This document shows positions 25,001 to 37,800 of a DNA stretch of 64,000 nucleotides, piece after piece. The number at the start of each line of letters is the position of its first letter. The stretch's first letter is position 1. The notes beneath the pieces were generated by a model. The model did no database searches. It saw only the letters and a list, made by a program, of their open reading frames with translations, and had not been told where the DNA came from. The position numbers were made by a program, and so were the translations under genes. The DNA comes from Bettongia penicillata ogilbyi. Lineage: Eukaryota; Chordata; Mammalia; Diprotodontia; Potoroidae. Where the stretch lies: the NCBI GenBank assembly GCA_023548195.1, contig JAJHZJ010000014.1, positions 12,996,718 to 13,060,717 on the forward strand, in the 5' to 3' direction.

Positions 25001-28000
25001 ATCTGGTTTCTTCTCCATAATTCAGCATCCCTGGCAATCCTTTCCAGCAATGGCTGCACCTTCATTCATCCCCCACCTTATAGGTGGTACCACTTCTAGT
25101 CTCTTTTTGTGACTATCAATTAGCATTTCTTTTCATTTTAATTTTTAAAATTAGCATTTCTTTTAAGGTCCTGTTATTTACCAACCCACGGTGTCTGGTT
25201 CACCGTCTTCATCTTCAACACATTTCCCTGATTCCAGATTTCAACATGCAAAATGCTCCTTCAAATGCCCTAAATTCCTATTTCCTCAATGTATTCAACT
25301 CCCTTAACCCTACTCCTGCATCCTACTTACCTAAACTCAGGAACGGTCATATTCTTCCGGTTTCACTTTACTTCCTGCTCACTAGCTGTCACATTCCTGT
25401 GCTGGTACTCTTCTAATTTTTTCTAGCTCCATTTTATGTTTTATCATCCTATTAGGATATAAGCTCCTTTAGAATAGGGACCAGCTTATTTTCTTGGTTT
25501 TTGTATTCCTAGCACAGTGTTAATAATGAACATAGAGTTTAATAAGTGCTCTCTGTTTTTAATTTTTCCATCACCCAAAAGTGTTCCACTTCCACATTTA
25601 AGTGGAATTTTTTTTTGACTGATCATAATTTATTATCTTTCCTTCTCTCTCTCATTCCTCCTGTCCTCACTGTCATCTCCAACTTTTGTTACTGTAACAT
25701 AATATCCCAAGCCATCACCCCTTCTCCAGTTATATTTTTCCCTTCCTAATTTTGAACTCATGGTAAACCAGTTCAACTCTACACTATCCTCTGAAACACT
25801 TGATTCACTTGTCCTATCCCCAATCATGTCTTTCCAAACCTAACCCTCATCTTCAATCTCTCCCTAACAACTGACTCTTTCACTGCTGCCTACAACCTTC
25901 CTAAGTCTCCCCCATCCTTAAAAAAAAAAAAAAAAAAACTTCACCAGAGACTATTATGCCCAGTGACTATCATCTTTCACATTTGCTTTCCTTCTCAATC
26001 AAAATCCTTGAAAAAGCATTCCATAATAACTACCACTATTTCCTTCCCTGTCACTTAAGTCCTCTGAAATCTGGCATCTGGACTCATTAAACACTCCTTA
26101 AAGTTACCAGAGATCTCTTAGTAGCCAAATCTAATAACTTTTTATGGTCTCATCCTTCTTGACTTCTCTTTAGTATTTGACATTACTGATCAATTTTTAC
26201 TTCTGGTTACTTTCTATTCTTTTTTAGTCCTCATCCTACAAATGTGATCACTCCTTGGTCTTTTCTGCTGGATCCAGATCATGCCCACTGCTTTCCAAGG
26301 CTTTGTCCAGTGGTCTCTTCTCTTTTGGCTTCATCATTTCCAAACCTATTCACCATTAAACCAACTATTTATTATGTATTTGCACTGTGCTAATCACTGG
26401 AGATACACGTACAAAGACTTAAACAATCCTTTTTACATGCTAATGGGGAACACAAGAAGTACATTTAAAAAAAACATACAGTATAAACATAAAGTTAATA
26501 AACACAAATATATACAAAGTATTTAAATAAAAGAAAGTTTGAAAAGGAGGCCACCAGAACTCAAAGAAGAAAGATTTTATGATACAAAGATAAAGGACTC
26601 CATTCTGAGTTTATGGGATAGCCAGTAGAAACACCTACAGTTAGGAGCACTTGGCTGATTTGAATCACATCATGCAGGAAAAAAAGTAATATAAAATGAA
26701 ACTTGAAAAGTAGGCTGGGGTAAATTTGTAAAGGGCTTTAAAAGCTTAATAGAAGAGTTTATGTTTTATTCCAGAAGCTGCATGATTCCTTTGCATTAAC
26801 CAAGTTGGGGAAAAATGCTTAAGTTAAAGAAAATCACTTTAGCAATATATAGAATAGACTGGCATGGTAAAAGACATGGCAGGGTTACCAACTAGGAGAC
26901 TTGCAATAAAAAGGTGAAGTGATGACAGCCTGCATCACCAACTAATAGACATTTCAAACTGACATCTTAAATTCCACATGTCCAACTGGATTATTTTCTT
27001 CCCATACTTTTCATTCCTCTGACCCTCTCTTATTTTTGAAGACACTATCATCATTCTAATCATGTAGGCTTGAACCTCTGTTTCATTCACAACTCCCATT
27101 ACTTCACAACCTGGCTCCTTCTTACATTTCCAATCTTCTGACACTCTAAATCCTTCCACATAAAATACAGTCTAATCATATCAATATACTTGCTGGTCCT
27201 AAGAGGATGGCAGAGTGAAGAGAAAAGTTTTTTATAAAGACTGTACAGGCAGTAATAAAGAATAGGGGAAATTTGTTAACATTAAAGTCTGGAGCAGGAA
27301 GAAGATATATGGGACCAGCCCTCAGAGAATACAGAAGGGACTAGAGGTGAAGACAGGGGGAAAACGGGATGGATGAAAGGGCGGAGAGAAGGAAGGAAGC
27401 AAGAGAGGGAGGAAAAGAGGGAGGAAAGAAGGGAGGAAGTTCTACCTCCTTCTCTGAAACTAAGAAGGAGAGAAGAGTAGGAAGAGATTTTATAGAGGCT
27501 TTTATGCATCTATCAAGGGATACAGGGAATGCTCAAATGATGGCTTTAATTTTGTCAATAAAGTAGCAAGAGGACATTTGATGAATAAGAGGCACTGAAG
27601 GGGCATTTGAGTCTTGTGGAGAAAAGATTAGTACCCTCTTTGTCTTATAATAGATGTGATTTCTTAACTCTATTTCTCTTTTTGTCAACCTAATTATTTT
27701 ACATAGGCTTAAGCACACTGAATCAGTGGGAAGGGATGGAAAGAGGAGTTTGATCATAAAAGGAAATTTCAGGGTTCCACATCATGGAGGCTAAAGATTA
27801 AAAGTTATAGGTAATGGAAGACAAAGAGATTTGTGAGACCCAGGTGTACGCTGAAGAGCTCCATATAATGAAGATATATACTCAAATCTTGGTAAGGAAT
27901 GAAGCTTTAAAAAAAGGGATCGATAATTCACAGAAACTATTAATCACATTTATTAGTTTCTCTGCTGCGCACAGGAAGGTTTAACGACTAGCAGTAAGGG

Positions 28001-31000
28001 AACCTAAGATCAATCCTGCCTTATTGCTATAATACATGTGTTTGTGCCCATGTCACTTAGGCTTCCTGAGTCTAAACTTTCTCATCTATAATATGAAAGG
28101 ATGGACTAGAAAGCCTTTTAGGTCCTTTCTAGCTCTAGATCTATGATCTTCTGAAGTCAAACAAAATGATACTAGAAAATACCGATGATTTTTTTCTCCT
28201 CTTTGCTTATGTTTATACCTCTAATTTTTCTTTCATCTTGTTGACACAGCTAACATTTCCAGAATTACATCAAATAATATTGGGAAAAGTAGGCAACTCT
28301 ATACTTATTGAAAAGGTTCCAGGTTTCCATGGCAAATAATATTAATTCTTAGTTTTAAAATATAATTTTGTTTGCACTAATGAAGTATCTTAGAGTTTTT
28401 AACATAAATGTGTTTTATTTTCTTGAAAGCTTTTTCTGCAGCTATTAATACAATGATATGGTTTTGTTACATAAAAGTAATAGAATATTACTATGGCATA
28501 AGAAGTAATGAATGAGGAGCTCAAAGAAGTGGGGGAAGACCTGTATGAACCAATGCCAAATTTCTAGCAGAGCCACACACACAATGTCCACAGAACAATG
28601 AAATGTTAAAATAACAATGAAATGCACCTAAACTCTAATTAGCTAACATGAGCAATCTTGACCTTAAAGCACAGCTGATAAAACAAGCTTCCCTCTTCTC
28701 AACAGAGAATGACTACAGATGAGCAATGCTATAAAACAGATGCCAGATACAGTCACTGTGATGGTTTATACTCAAAATGGCTTTGCTCAACTGTGTTTCA
28801 ATGAGGAAGAGGAAAAAATATGAAGAAAAAGCAATTTACATACAACCAAAGTCTCAACAAACAACCAACAAGAAAGAGCATCTTCAAGTTGGCATTTAAG
28901 GCCTTCCACTACAGCCATGCCAGTAACATCAACAGAAACCCAGAGAGGAAAGAAGCTCCAACAAGACCAAAATGACACTGCAACACAGACACAGACGAGA
29001 ACTTGTCAACGACCATTCCACAGTGCCTTGTAAGGAGGCTGCGACCTCTAGAAGCAAGGTTTGAGATCCAGCTACCCCAACCTCCGAGGCACCAGATCCT
29101 TCCGAAGGCAGCCTAAAAACAGGAGGCGACAGAAAAATGCCAAGATGTCCCTGAGCAATAGCAATGATTCAGAGAAAACAGGAGATGACACATGTAGATT
29201 ATCCTCAATCTGGAGCATAATTCCAAAAAGTAGGTGTTCAACCTCAGCCAAAACAATGTCGTTATCTACCTGAAATGGCTGCCAGACCCCAACCCAAGCC
29301 AGTACTTAAAAAGGTGTGTTAGACCTCAATTAACATCAAGATTTACAACCAAGAACATAGGAAAAAAACCATAAACCTGAGGTGTCAGTTTCCTGACCCT
29401 ACATAGTAATAACTGTATTTCCACCATGGAGCCAGGGGAGTAGAGTGGGGATAGCTAAGAAACTAAGGACCTTTTCCTTGTGCATGGCAGTCACAAAAAG
29501 ACACTGAAGTCCAAGTCATCTGGGAAATATTAGGTCAAATAGCATTCAACGTGGTATAGTAACAAGAATACTCAGACATAAGACTTGGATTTGAATCCTG
29601 CTTCTATATGACCCTTTCATCTCACCATTTGCAAAATCAAAAATTTTACATACCGTGCCACCACCAGGAATTGATCAATCTGTTTATCAATTAATGGATT
29701 ATATGCTTCCCAAACTTTTGTTTCAAGTTTTGACTGGTCTCTTCCATCTTCCTCACCTAGAAAAGGGAACACATTCTTTTGGAAAAAAATAGATCCAGAG
29801 TAAATAATTACCATTTATTACCTCAAAATACTTCTTAAGAAATCACAATGGGATTTATATTCAGATACAACAAGTTCTTAAGTTGGAATCTATGAATTTA
29901 AAAAAAAAATTTTTTGATCACTCTATTATGATAAAAATCAGTTTCCTTTGTAAATTCATGTATATTATACATTTAAAAACATTCTGAAGAGTGAAATTGT
30001 GGAAAGCTTCTCTAGAGCATCAAGGAGGTCCATGAGATTAAAAAAAAAATTAAGAATGCCTGTTAATGTTATTTGCAATTCTGTTCAATTATATTGAGAT
30101 CCTTATTAGAGAATGCATCTAATGCAATCTGTTTTTAGGACAAATTTTCAGGTTTCTAGGCAAGATGATTAGATAATTCTTTAAGTCACTCATACTGAAT
30201 AGAACCAAAATAAACAAACATCCTCCTCCACTTACATACACAGGAGAAAGAAAATCCCTTTTGCAATATTAGCCTAAACTAAGACATGTGTTAAATATGA
30301 TTTTACATGTTTAATGGGTATCATATTGCTTGCCCTCTTAAAAGGGAAGGAGGAGGGGCTGGAGGGAGAGAACTATGGAATTCAAAATTTAAAAATGAAA
30401 GTAATAAAGGAAAAAAAATAAGGAGTAATTAAGAATTTTTTTAAAATACTACTGTAACAACCTAGGCTGAAATCGAGTTACCCAGGGAACAACAGTTAAA
30501 TATTCTTTTAAAAATTGATCCTATTTTCAAATAAGGACAAATGACTTAAACTTAGAATACTCCCTTCCCTATCCTGAAATGAATAAAAGTGAGACACATA
30601 AATCTTTATCCAAAGAAGCAGTCTGAGAAAGTATACTTGCCTCAGTGTAATACTTCAGTCAGGTAGTGTAAAAATTATTATCCTAATTTTACAGATAAAA
30701 GAACCAGTTTCCTAAGTCAAGCCATAAACATTACATCATGCTGTCAGCTTTCTATGGGAATTAAAAGGACTGCTAGTCCACAACTGTTCCCTTTCCCTTA
30801 ACTCTACAAGGTTGAATATAGAATGATTTGGTCTTGGTCTAGAAAATGTCAAGTCGCATTAGCTGAGAAGTATAGGAAGAAAGATAACCATGAAAAATAA
30901 TATACCAGAGTGGAAAGCGTGCTGGACTTGGATTCACAAAAACCTACATTCAAATCCTCCCTCTTCTCCTCACTGTGTGTGACAGTGAGCAAGTCTCTTA

Positions 31001-34000
31001 AATACTTCCCAGCCATCTCACTGGCTGTCTTGCTGTGCAGACATGACAGCAAGCCTTGCTTAGTGCCTACTTACTGTTGTTAGCCTTAGTCATCTAACCT
31101 CTAAGATGTGCTCCAGCCACACACGCCAGTTTATTCCCCTGATTACATAATCATGTTCCTTAAGGCTTCAAGAGTATTTCTTGTCCACACTCCTCCCCCA
31201 GGAACCCCTATTTTCCTATTTTGGAACAATGCATTTTCACCTGATACAACACCAAAAACTATTACCATTCTGGAACTATAATCAAATTAAATACACCATT
31301 TCTCCTAGAGAGAGTATGCCAGTGAACTCTTCCATGGCTCCATTTACCACCCTATAAATTTTCAAACCAAAATATTCCTCTCAGGCTTCCACTCCCGCTC
31401 CTGAAGGGAAAGGGAAGGAATTTTTTTATCTTTGTACCTCTGAACCTAACCCGATGCCTTTACAATTTAATGCTTATTGAAAGAACCAATGAGGAAAGTA
31501 CTTTAAAAAAAAAAAGATTTCAAGGCAGCAGCAAAACTTTTTAACAAATAGAATTTCCCAAAGATAGAACAGGCTGCCTCATAAGGTGCCCCTAACAAAG
31601 ACTGGATGATCACTTAACACAGATATTTTAAAAAATACCAATTTCTGCTCAGTTCAATTCCTCTACAAGTCCATTTCTAACTCTAGGATTCTTGTTAACG
31701 TTCTTGCTAATGGCATGACTATTGAGAAAAAGCAGAGAAATTTAGGACCTGGTACAGTGTTAGAATCAGGAAGACTCATCTTCCATGAGTTCAAAACCGG
31801 CCTCAGATGTTTACTAGCCATATGACCCTGAGTAAGTCCCTGAAACCTACTTGCCTCAATTTCCTTATCTGTAAAATGAGCTGGAGAAGTATAAAACTAC
31901 TCTAATATCTTTGTGAAGAAAACCTCAAATTGGGGTCATGAAGAGTTGGACCCCTCTAAAACAAGTGAACAACAACTCTTCAATTAGAAAGTTTTATTTC
32001 TGGTTAGAAAACTTGTAGTTTTTTTTATTTCAAGTTGGAAAGTTTTATTTTTCAACCTCTGCTCTCAACTTTATCAGCAAAAATGAACCTCATGTCATAT
32101 ATGTTCTAGAGATGCAAATGTAAACGAATTATTTCCCTTTATATAAAATGATTTTCCTCAAATGTATATTTGATCATATCATTCCCCTACTCAATCTAAC
32201 TCCAGAGGCCTGTAGAATCAAATACAAATTTCTCTGTGTTGCAAAGCCTGTGCAACCTCATCCGAACCTATCTTCTCAACTTTACTGTACAATAGTCTTC
32301 CTTTGCACTTTAAGATTCAGCCAAACTGAATTTCTTTCTGATCCTCAAACATTCAGTATATGTACTTTGTACTGGCTAACCCTGATGCATGGAATGTACT
32401 CTCTCTTCACATCAATCTCACAGAATCTCTCCCTTCTTTTAAAATGTAGCTCAAACAACATCTTCTACATGAAGCCTTTCATGACTTCTCCCTCAATTTC
32501 CTATCTGTCTGTCTGTCTTTCTATCTATCCATCCTTATTACTATATGAGGAGCAGGAAAAACATTCATTCTTTGTATTTTAACCCCCAGAATATAGCACA
32601 AGGGCTGGCACAGAGTAGCTACTTAAAAAATTCTTGTTGATTGCTGATGGAAGAGAAGCTTAAGACATCCTTTGCACAGGTTGTCCCTCCTGGAATGCAC
32701 TCCCTCTGCCTCAATGAATCCCTGGATTTCCTTAAAGCTCAGCTCAAACACCAACCCCTACCTATCAGACCTTTCCTGATCCGTTACTGCTAGCGCTATA
32801 CCCCTTGCAAAAAAAAAAGAAAGATTTTGAATATATTTAATTTATACTCACATGTGTATTTACTGTCTGACAGAATGATCCTCCTTGATGGTAAGGACAA
32901 TTGTATTTTTTTTTTTTTATTCCCAGTACCTAATCTAGAACCTAGGACGTATGATGAACTTAATAAAAACTTGACTGATCAATTATAACCCTTCCCTTTC
33001 TAATTCATCTCTTTTGTAAAGTGGATTTTTTTTTCCCTAAAAAGGTTTGCTTTGTTCATATAGACACCTGAGAATTGGCTCACTAAATACTGGAAAGCCA
33101 GCTGGTAGGAAATGAAAAGAAGCAGAGAGATGCTAGATACGTTCCTACTGAAAGCTATATCCACACAGCAAAAAGCTCAGTCTCTTACAGCCACTCTATG
33201 TTTGCATAGTCAAGATAGCCTTCAACCTCCAAGGAATCAATTTCTTAGAGACAACATCTTAGCAACTTTCTCTTTGCACATGAAGTTGAGAGAAGGAATG
33301 CTATCTGATAAATATAAAGTTCAAATGTACTACGTAAAAGAAGGTCTTCTCTTTAAGGAAAGGACTTGCTGTTTCCCTAATGCAATTTTAGTTCACTGGC
33401 TAATGTTCCCACACCCATGACTTACACTAGGCTGGCAACATGTTTCAGCAAGGCAATATAATACGCATAAGCTTACCCTCCTTTAGCAAATCTGTTATAT
33501 CTGCTTGGTATCTGTTACCCACTCTAATTTCTCCTTTATCAGCCAGAAGAGTCTTCTGCTGTGGATCATAAACTAGAGAATAGAAGAAGAAATCCTAAAA
33601 CACAAAGACATATAAAAACCAAAAAAAAAAGGTTATCAAGAGTTTTCATTTTTTAGATTAATCAATAAAAAAAAGAAAAAAAAGAAAGACACTGTGGCAA
33701 AGTAAATAGAGATTTAGCTGCAGGCTCAGGAAGAACTCGGTCCAAGTTCTGCCTCTGACACATGTTGACTACATGGCCCTGTACAATTTACTCATCCTTT
33801 CAGTACTCCACGCCACTCTCTCAGATTAAGTTACAGGACTGTCACTGATCTGCATCTGTACAAAGGTACCTACACTGAAGAAACCACAGATCCTCACCAA
33901 ATAAGAAAACAAACCCCAAAACCTAGTATTAACTAGTCTAGAAAATTTGGTTATTTTATTATTATCACTACTCTAACAAATAGCAATTTTAACACAATTT

Positions 34001-34783
34001 AATTACAGGGAGAAATGAATCAAGTAAACTACCCTTAACACAACATGAGAGAGACCATAAACAATGTCCTCTAAGGTCCTTTCCCATTCTAAGTACTGCA
34101 ATTTTGTGATTCAGTTCAACAAGGATTAAGGACTTTCAGGTCTGCCTAACAATGTGCCACACTTGACATAAATTTCCTTTTTAAAAACTACCTTCAAATT
34201 TCTCTTACTACATAAACCTCCTTCATTACCAAATGCCTTTCATAGACCTTACGGATGCCTAACTTCATAAACTCAAAACAATGCAGACCTGTTTCCCTGT
34301 GAAGAAAATGTGGAACAAAAGCTGGTGTACTTTTTTCTCAGTACTGTTACAGCAGTATCAATCAGTCACTGTCTAGGTGGCAAGGGGAATGAAGAAGAGT
34401 TACCTACTGCCAATTCCACATCGTAATTATTATTTTAAGATGCTGACACTGAGTGAGTCACTGAGCACCCAGATGGGAAACAAAGTTTAGGATAAGGGAG
34501 AAAATATTTGACTAAATATCAGAAAACCTGAAAAGAGGTTGAGTCAGCACAGATGGAGGCACTGGTTATAGATGCAGGTGAAAAGGTGATCTAGCTGGCT
34601 GGAAGTTGGGTATGAACTCTGATCATGACACTTTACTAATGTACACCTGCGGATTTTTCTAAGCACTTTTACCTTCCTATGTATTTTTGATCCCTCTCTT
34701 AAGAGTTTTCTAAACCATCTCTAATTCCTTCTTCATTCCTTCAGTTTTAATAGACCATTTTAATAAACAATACAACATATCTA

Positions 34784-34831
<48 letters not shown>

Positions 34832-37800
34832 CACACATACATACACACACCACTGAATAGTGACTACTTCCAAAATCTATTTCTCCTTTAAGTCCTGAAC
34901 TGGCTCTAAATTTAGGGGAAGTAGCACCCACAAAGATTATAAGAACTTCTATAAAAGGTGTGTTTGAACACAGCACTCCACACAACAAGACAAACGGTTT
35001 TCTCTTGCTCCTGCCAAAAGCCCTACAGGCCCTCTGTAATAAGCCATCTGTTTTTAGGTTTCCCATCAATAAGGGCTCAGACCAAAGTAGGTTTGAAATC
35101 ATTCCTTTCCAAATTCTGCAAATTACCAGCACGTACTTATAGCTTGAACATAAGCAGCTCCTTCCTAAGGAAAAACCAACTATAGCTATCAAGAGATGTG
35201 AAACAGAATTATCTTGAGGGGCTCTGGTCCACTTGCTAATGTACAGACCCAAGACCAGAAACATTTCAAGTTGGAAGAATAAGAACTTAAATGAGTTACC
35301 TACTGGGAACAAGTGTAAGTCTCATATCCTCAGACATTAAGGAAAACAAGAACAGTTAAAAATTCACTGAAATTGAAGTTCATAGATTCACATACAGGCC
35401 TTGCACTTCAAGGAAATAAAACTACATATATATATATATATATATATATTTCTGTTCAAATTAAGATTCTGAGTGTTGAATACTGACACATTTTTTAGAA
35501 TAATTTTACTTGGATCAACATGTTGTAAGGCTACTGAGTTAAGAGATAGTCCTGGGAAAATATTTGTTTAGTACAAACCAAAATTAGGGTCTCAAATTAA
35601 ATGGAAGCCTTTCCTGTCAACCAAACACTTCATTTGCATATACAGGATCCCAAGCAACAGCAACTCTACATCTGCTAAACTCATAAAATGCTGTCTTTAG
35701 ATTGCTCCTGGGGCTGAGGCTGACACTGTAGGACTTCCCCAAGAGTCAGAGACACTCAAAAACAGAAAATATTGCTTCTTCATCACTTCATGCTCAGGTA
35801 TGAGTTGCCACATTGGCCATTTCTCAGTTAACTTGAAGGTATCCATAACAGAATATAAGTCTTTTTGAAGGCCCTATGAGGAGGGACAAAGACAGAGTCA
35901 TACCTCCCGCTCCAGGTATGATTTCAGGGACTCCGTCTCATTGAGCAAAGTGACACTACATTTGCCTCTAAAAAAAAAAAGAAAAGAATAGTATTTGAGG
36001 AAAAGAAATATGACTGTACTGCAACAATGGTGCATATAACTAATTTTGATAAAGAAAAAAACTAACTCTATTTTGAATTTCTAGAGTCATTACCTGATAT
36101 GTGTGGCAGGAAGAGACTCCAGCTGCCGGGACAGGAACAATTCTCGGTGTCTTAGCTGATGCTTAAGTTTTTCTGGTAAATCAACCATTTCTGGATTTTC
36201 CATTTCTTCCTCCATTTCCCCTGAAGGAAAGAATTTAAGATCACTAAGATATTACTGTCAGGTCCCTTCTGACCAATCAGAAGGCACAACAAATGACTTA
36301 TCTAAACAAATATCACTGAACTGAATCATAACCTCCTACATTTATTATCTCACCTAGCCCCATAAATAACTCTCTGAGCAGGAGGAAAAGCCCAAAATTT
36401 CTGTATTCCAAGGTTAAAAATTACAAGCAGAAAACATGACATATTAGCTGGAGACACATGAAAATGATGCTCAAGGAAAAAGCAAATTGTTAAAAGCAAA
36501 CAAAATTACCATGATGACCATAGCAGTAAACAGAACTCATCAAGAGTCAGAAGTAGAAGATGCTAACTTGGCGTTCTTTTTACCTAAAGAACTGGTGCCT
36601 TCCTCACGTTCTTCTCCCCTTTTTTCCAGACATATTTAGAGAATTTTTGTCCTAACATGGTAATTACACATCTCAATAAATGTACTGACAGAATAGATCT
36701 AAGGATACTACATGAAAGCACTGACAGGTTTTGTCAACACAGATGGAGGTCAGGAGTCAGGCAAGATTGTGGCAAAGAAAAACAATCTAGGTCTGTGGGG
36801 CTCCTGAATTGCTTAATCAGATTAACATTCATACGGAAGGAATCACCAGGCCCACAAGTGAGGGATATCAAGAGTGAACTGCGGCCCTACAACTAACAGG
36901 TGAGAAAGAAGGCAACAGAAATCAAATAACCAAAAAAGCCCTAACAGGAAAATCTTAAGAGATTAGAATTAGATCAACCATGGATACTGAAAGAAATCAC
37001 AAACTTCCCAAAACAAGTTTAATCCTGACAGCCAGTTGGATTAACTACCTGACACATCAGATGAGGCCCAAAGACAGAGTAGCAACTCTGAGGACTGGGG
37101 GGGTAGGGGATCAGAAAGAAAGCAACATAGAGAGGAACCATAATGATGAGGGCCCAAAACACACAGAGAACAGCCAACAAATCCATTACAACATGAAATG
37201 CTATAATGGATAAAACGTACCAAAGGGGAAAACAGAAGAATTTTGGGCAAGTAGAGGCTGGAAAATCTTCCTCACTCCACTTTCTCTTACTTGAACTTGA
37301 AAAACAAATATCCCACCTATATAAGTAAGGCTCTAAACCTGAATATAAATACTGACAGCTAGCCTCATGTGGTTCCTAAACCAGAACTAACAAGAGGCTT
37401 TCCATAACTCATGTTTTCCAGCTACTCTGCAGACAAGAATGACATTCTGGTGATAAAGCAAATTTTTCAAAAGAAAATCCAGCCAGAGGTCTAACTGCCG
37501 GCTCATTTTCTTTACTGAAATACATAGGTATCACTTCTACCCATTTAAAGCTGCAAATATTAGGTTTCAGACAGCAATAATGAAAGGACCTATGTTTTCT
37601 TTATACCTAATTCCTTCCTCCCTATCTCTACCTGCAGTCAAAGGTAAAAGGAAGCAGCATGCAAGCAGGCTGTTTATTTTTTTAAAGCAATCTCTTATTC
37701 TTACCAGGAAATAAATCTGCTTCTTATAGTGTATTTTACTCTAGTATATCCTTCTCCTTTTCCCCTCCCCTTCCCAGGGACAAATATTAATAATATCCAA

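Noticed and set aside
27369..27566. Charged open frames on both strands in the GA-rich tract
   Set aside because: Low-complexity purine run gives open frames in several phases by composition alone.
32148..32582. 144-codon plus-strand frame as a gene
   Set aside because: It coincides with the L2 ORF2 end and 3' UTR landmarks; it is a repeat remnant.
33477..33572. Shorter version of MTA1 exon D using the inner CTCTAG acceptor
   Set aside because: It would drop DFFFYSL and part of a Val codon, which are conserved in MTA1, and the phase would no longer match exon C.
34780..34831. CRISPR-like array
   Set aside because: Tetranucleotide microsatellite without spacers; the genome is mammalian.
34827..35312. 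Longest open frame in the window (161 codons, minus strand) as a gene
   Set aside because: It lies in the MTA1 intron between exons C and D, runs into the (CTAT)n/CACA tract, shows no recognisable domain, and has an unremarkable hydrophobic composition. Best explained by chance.
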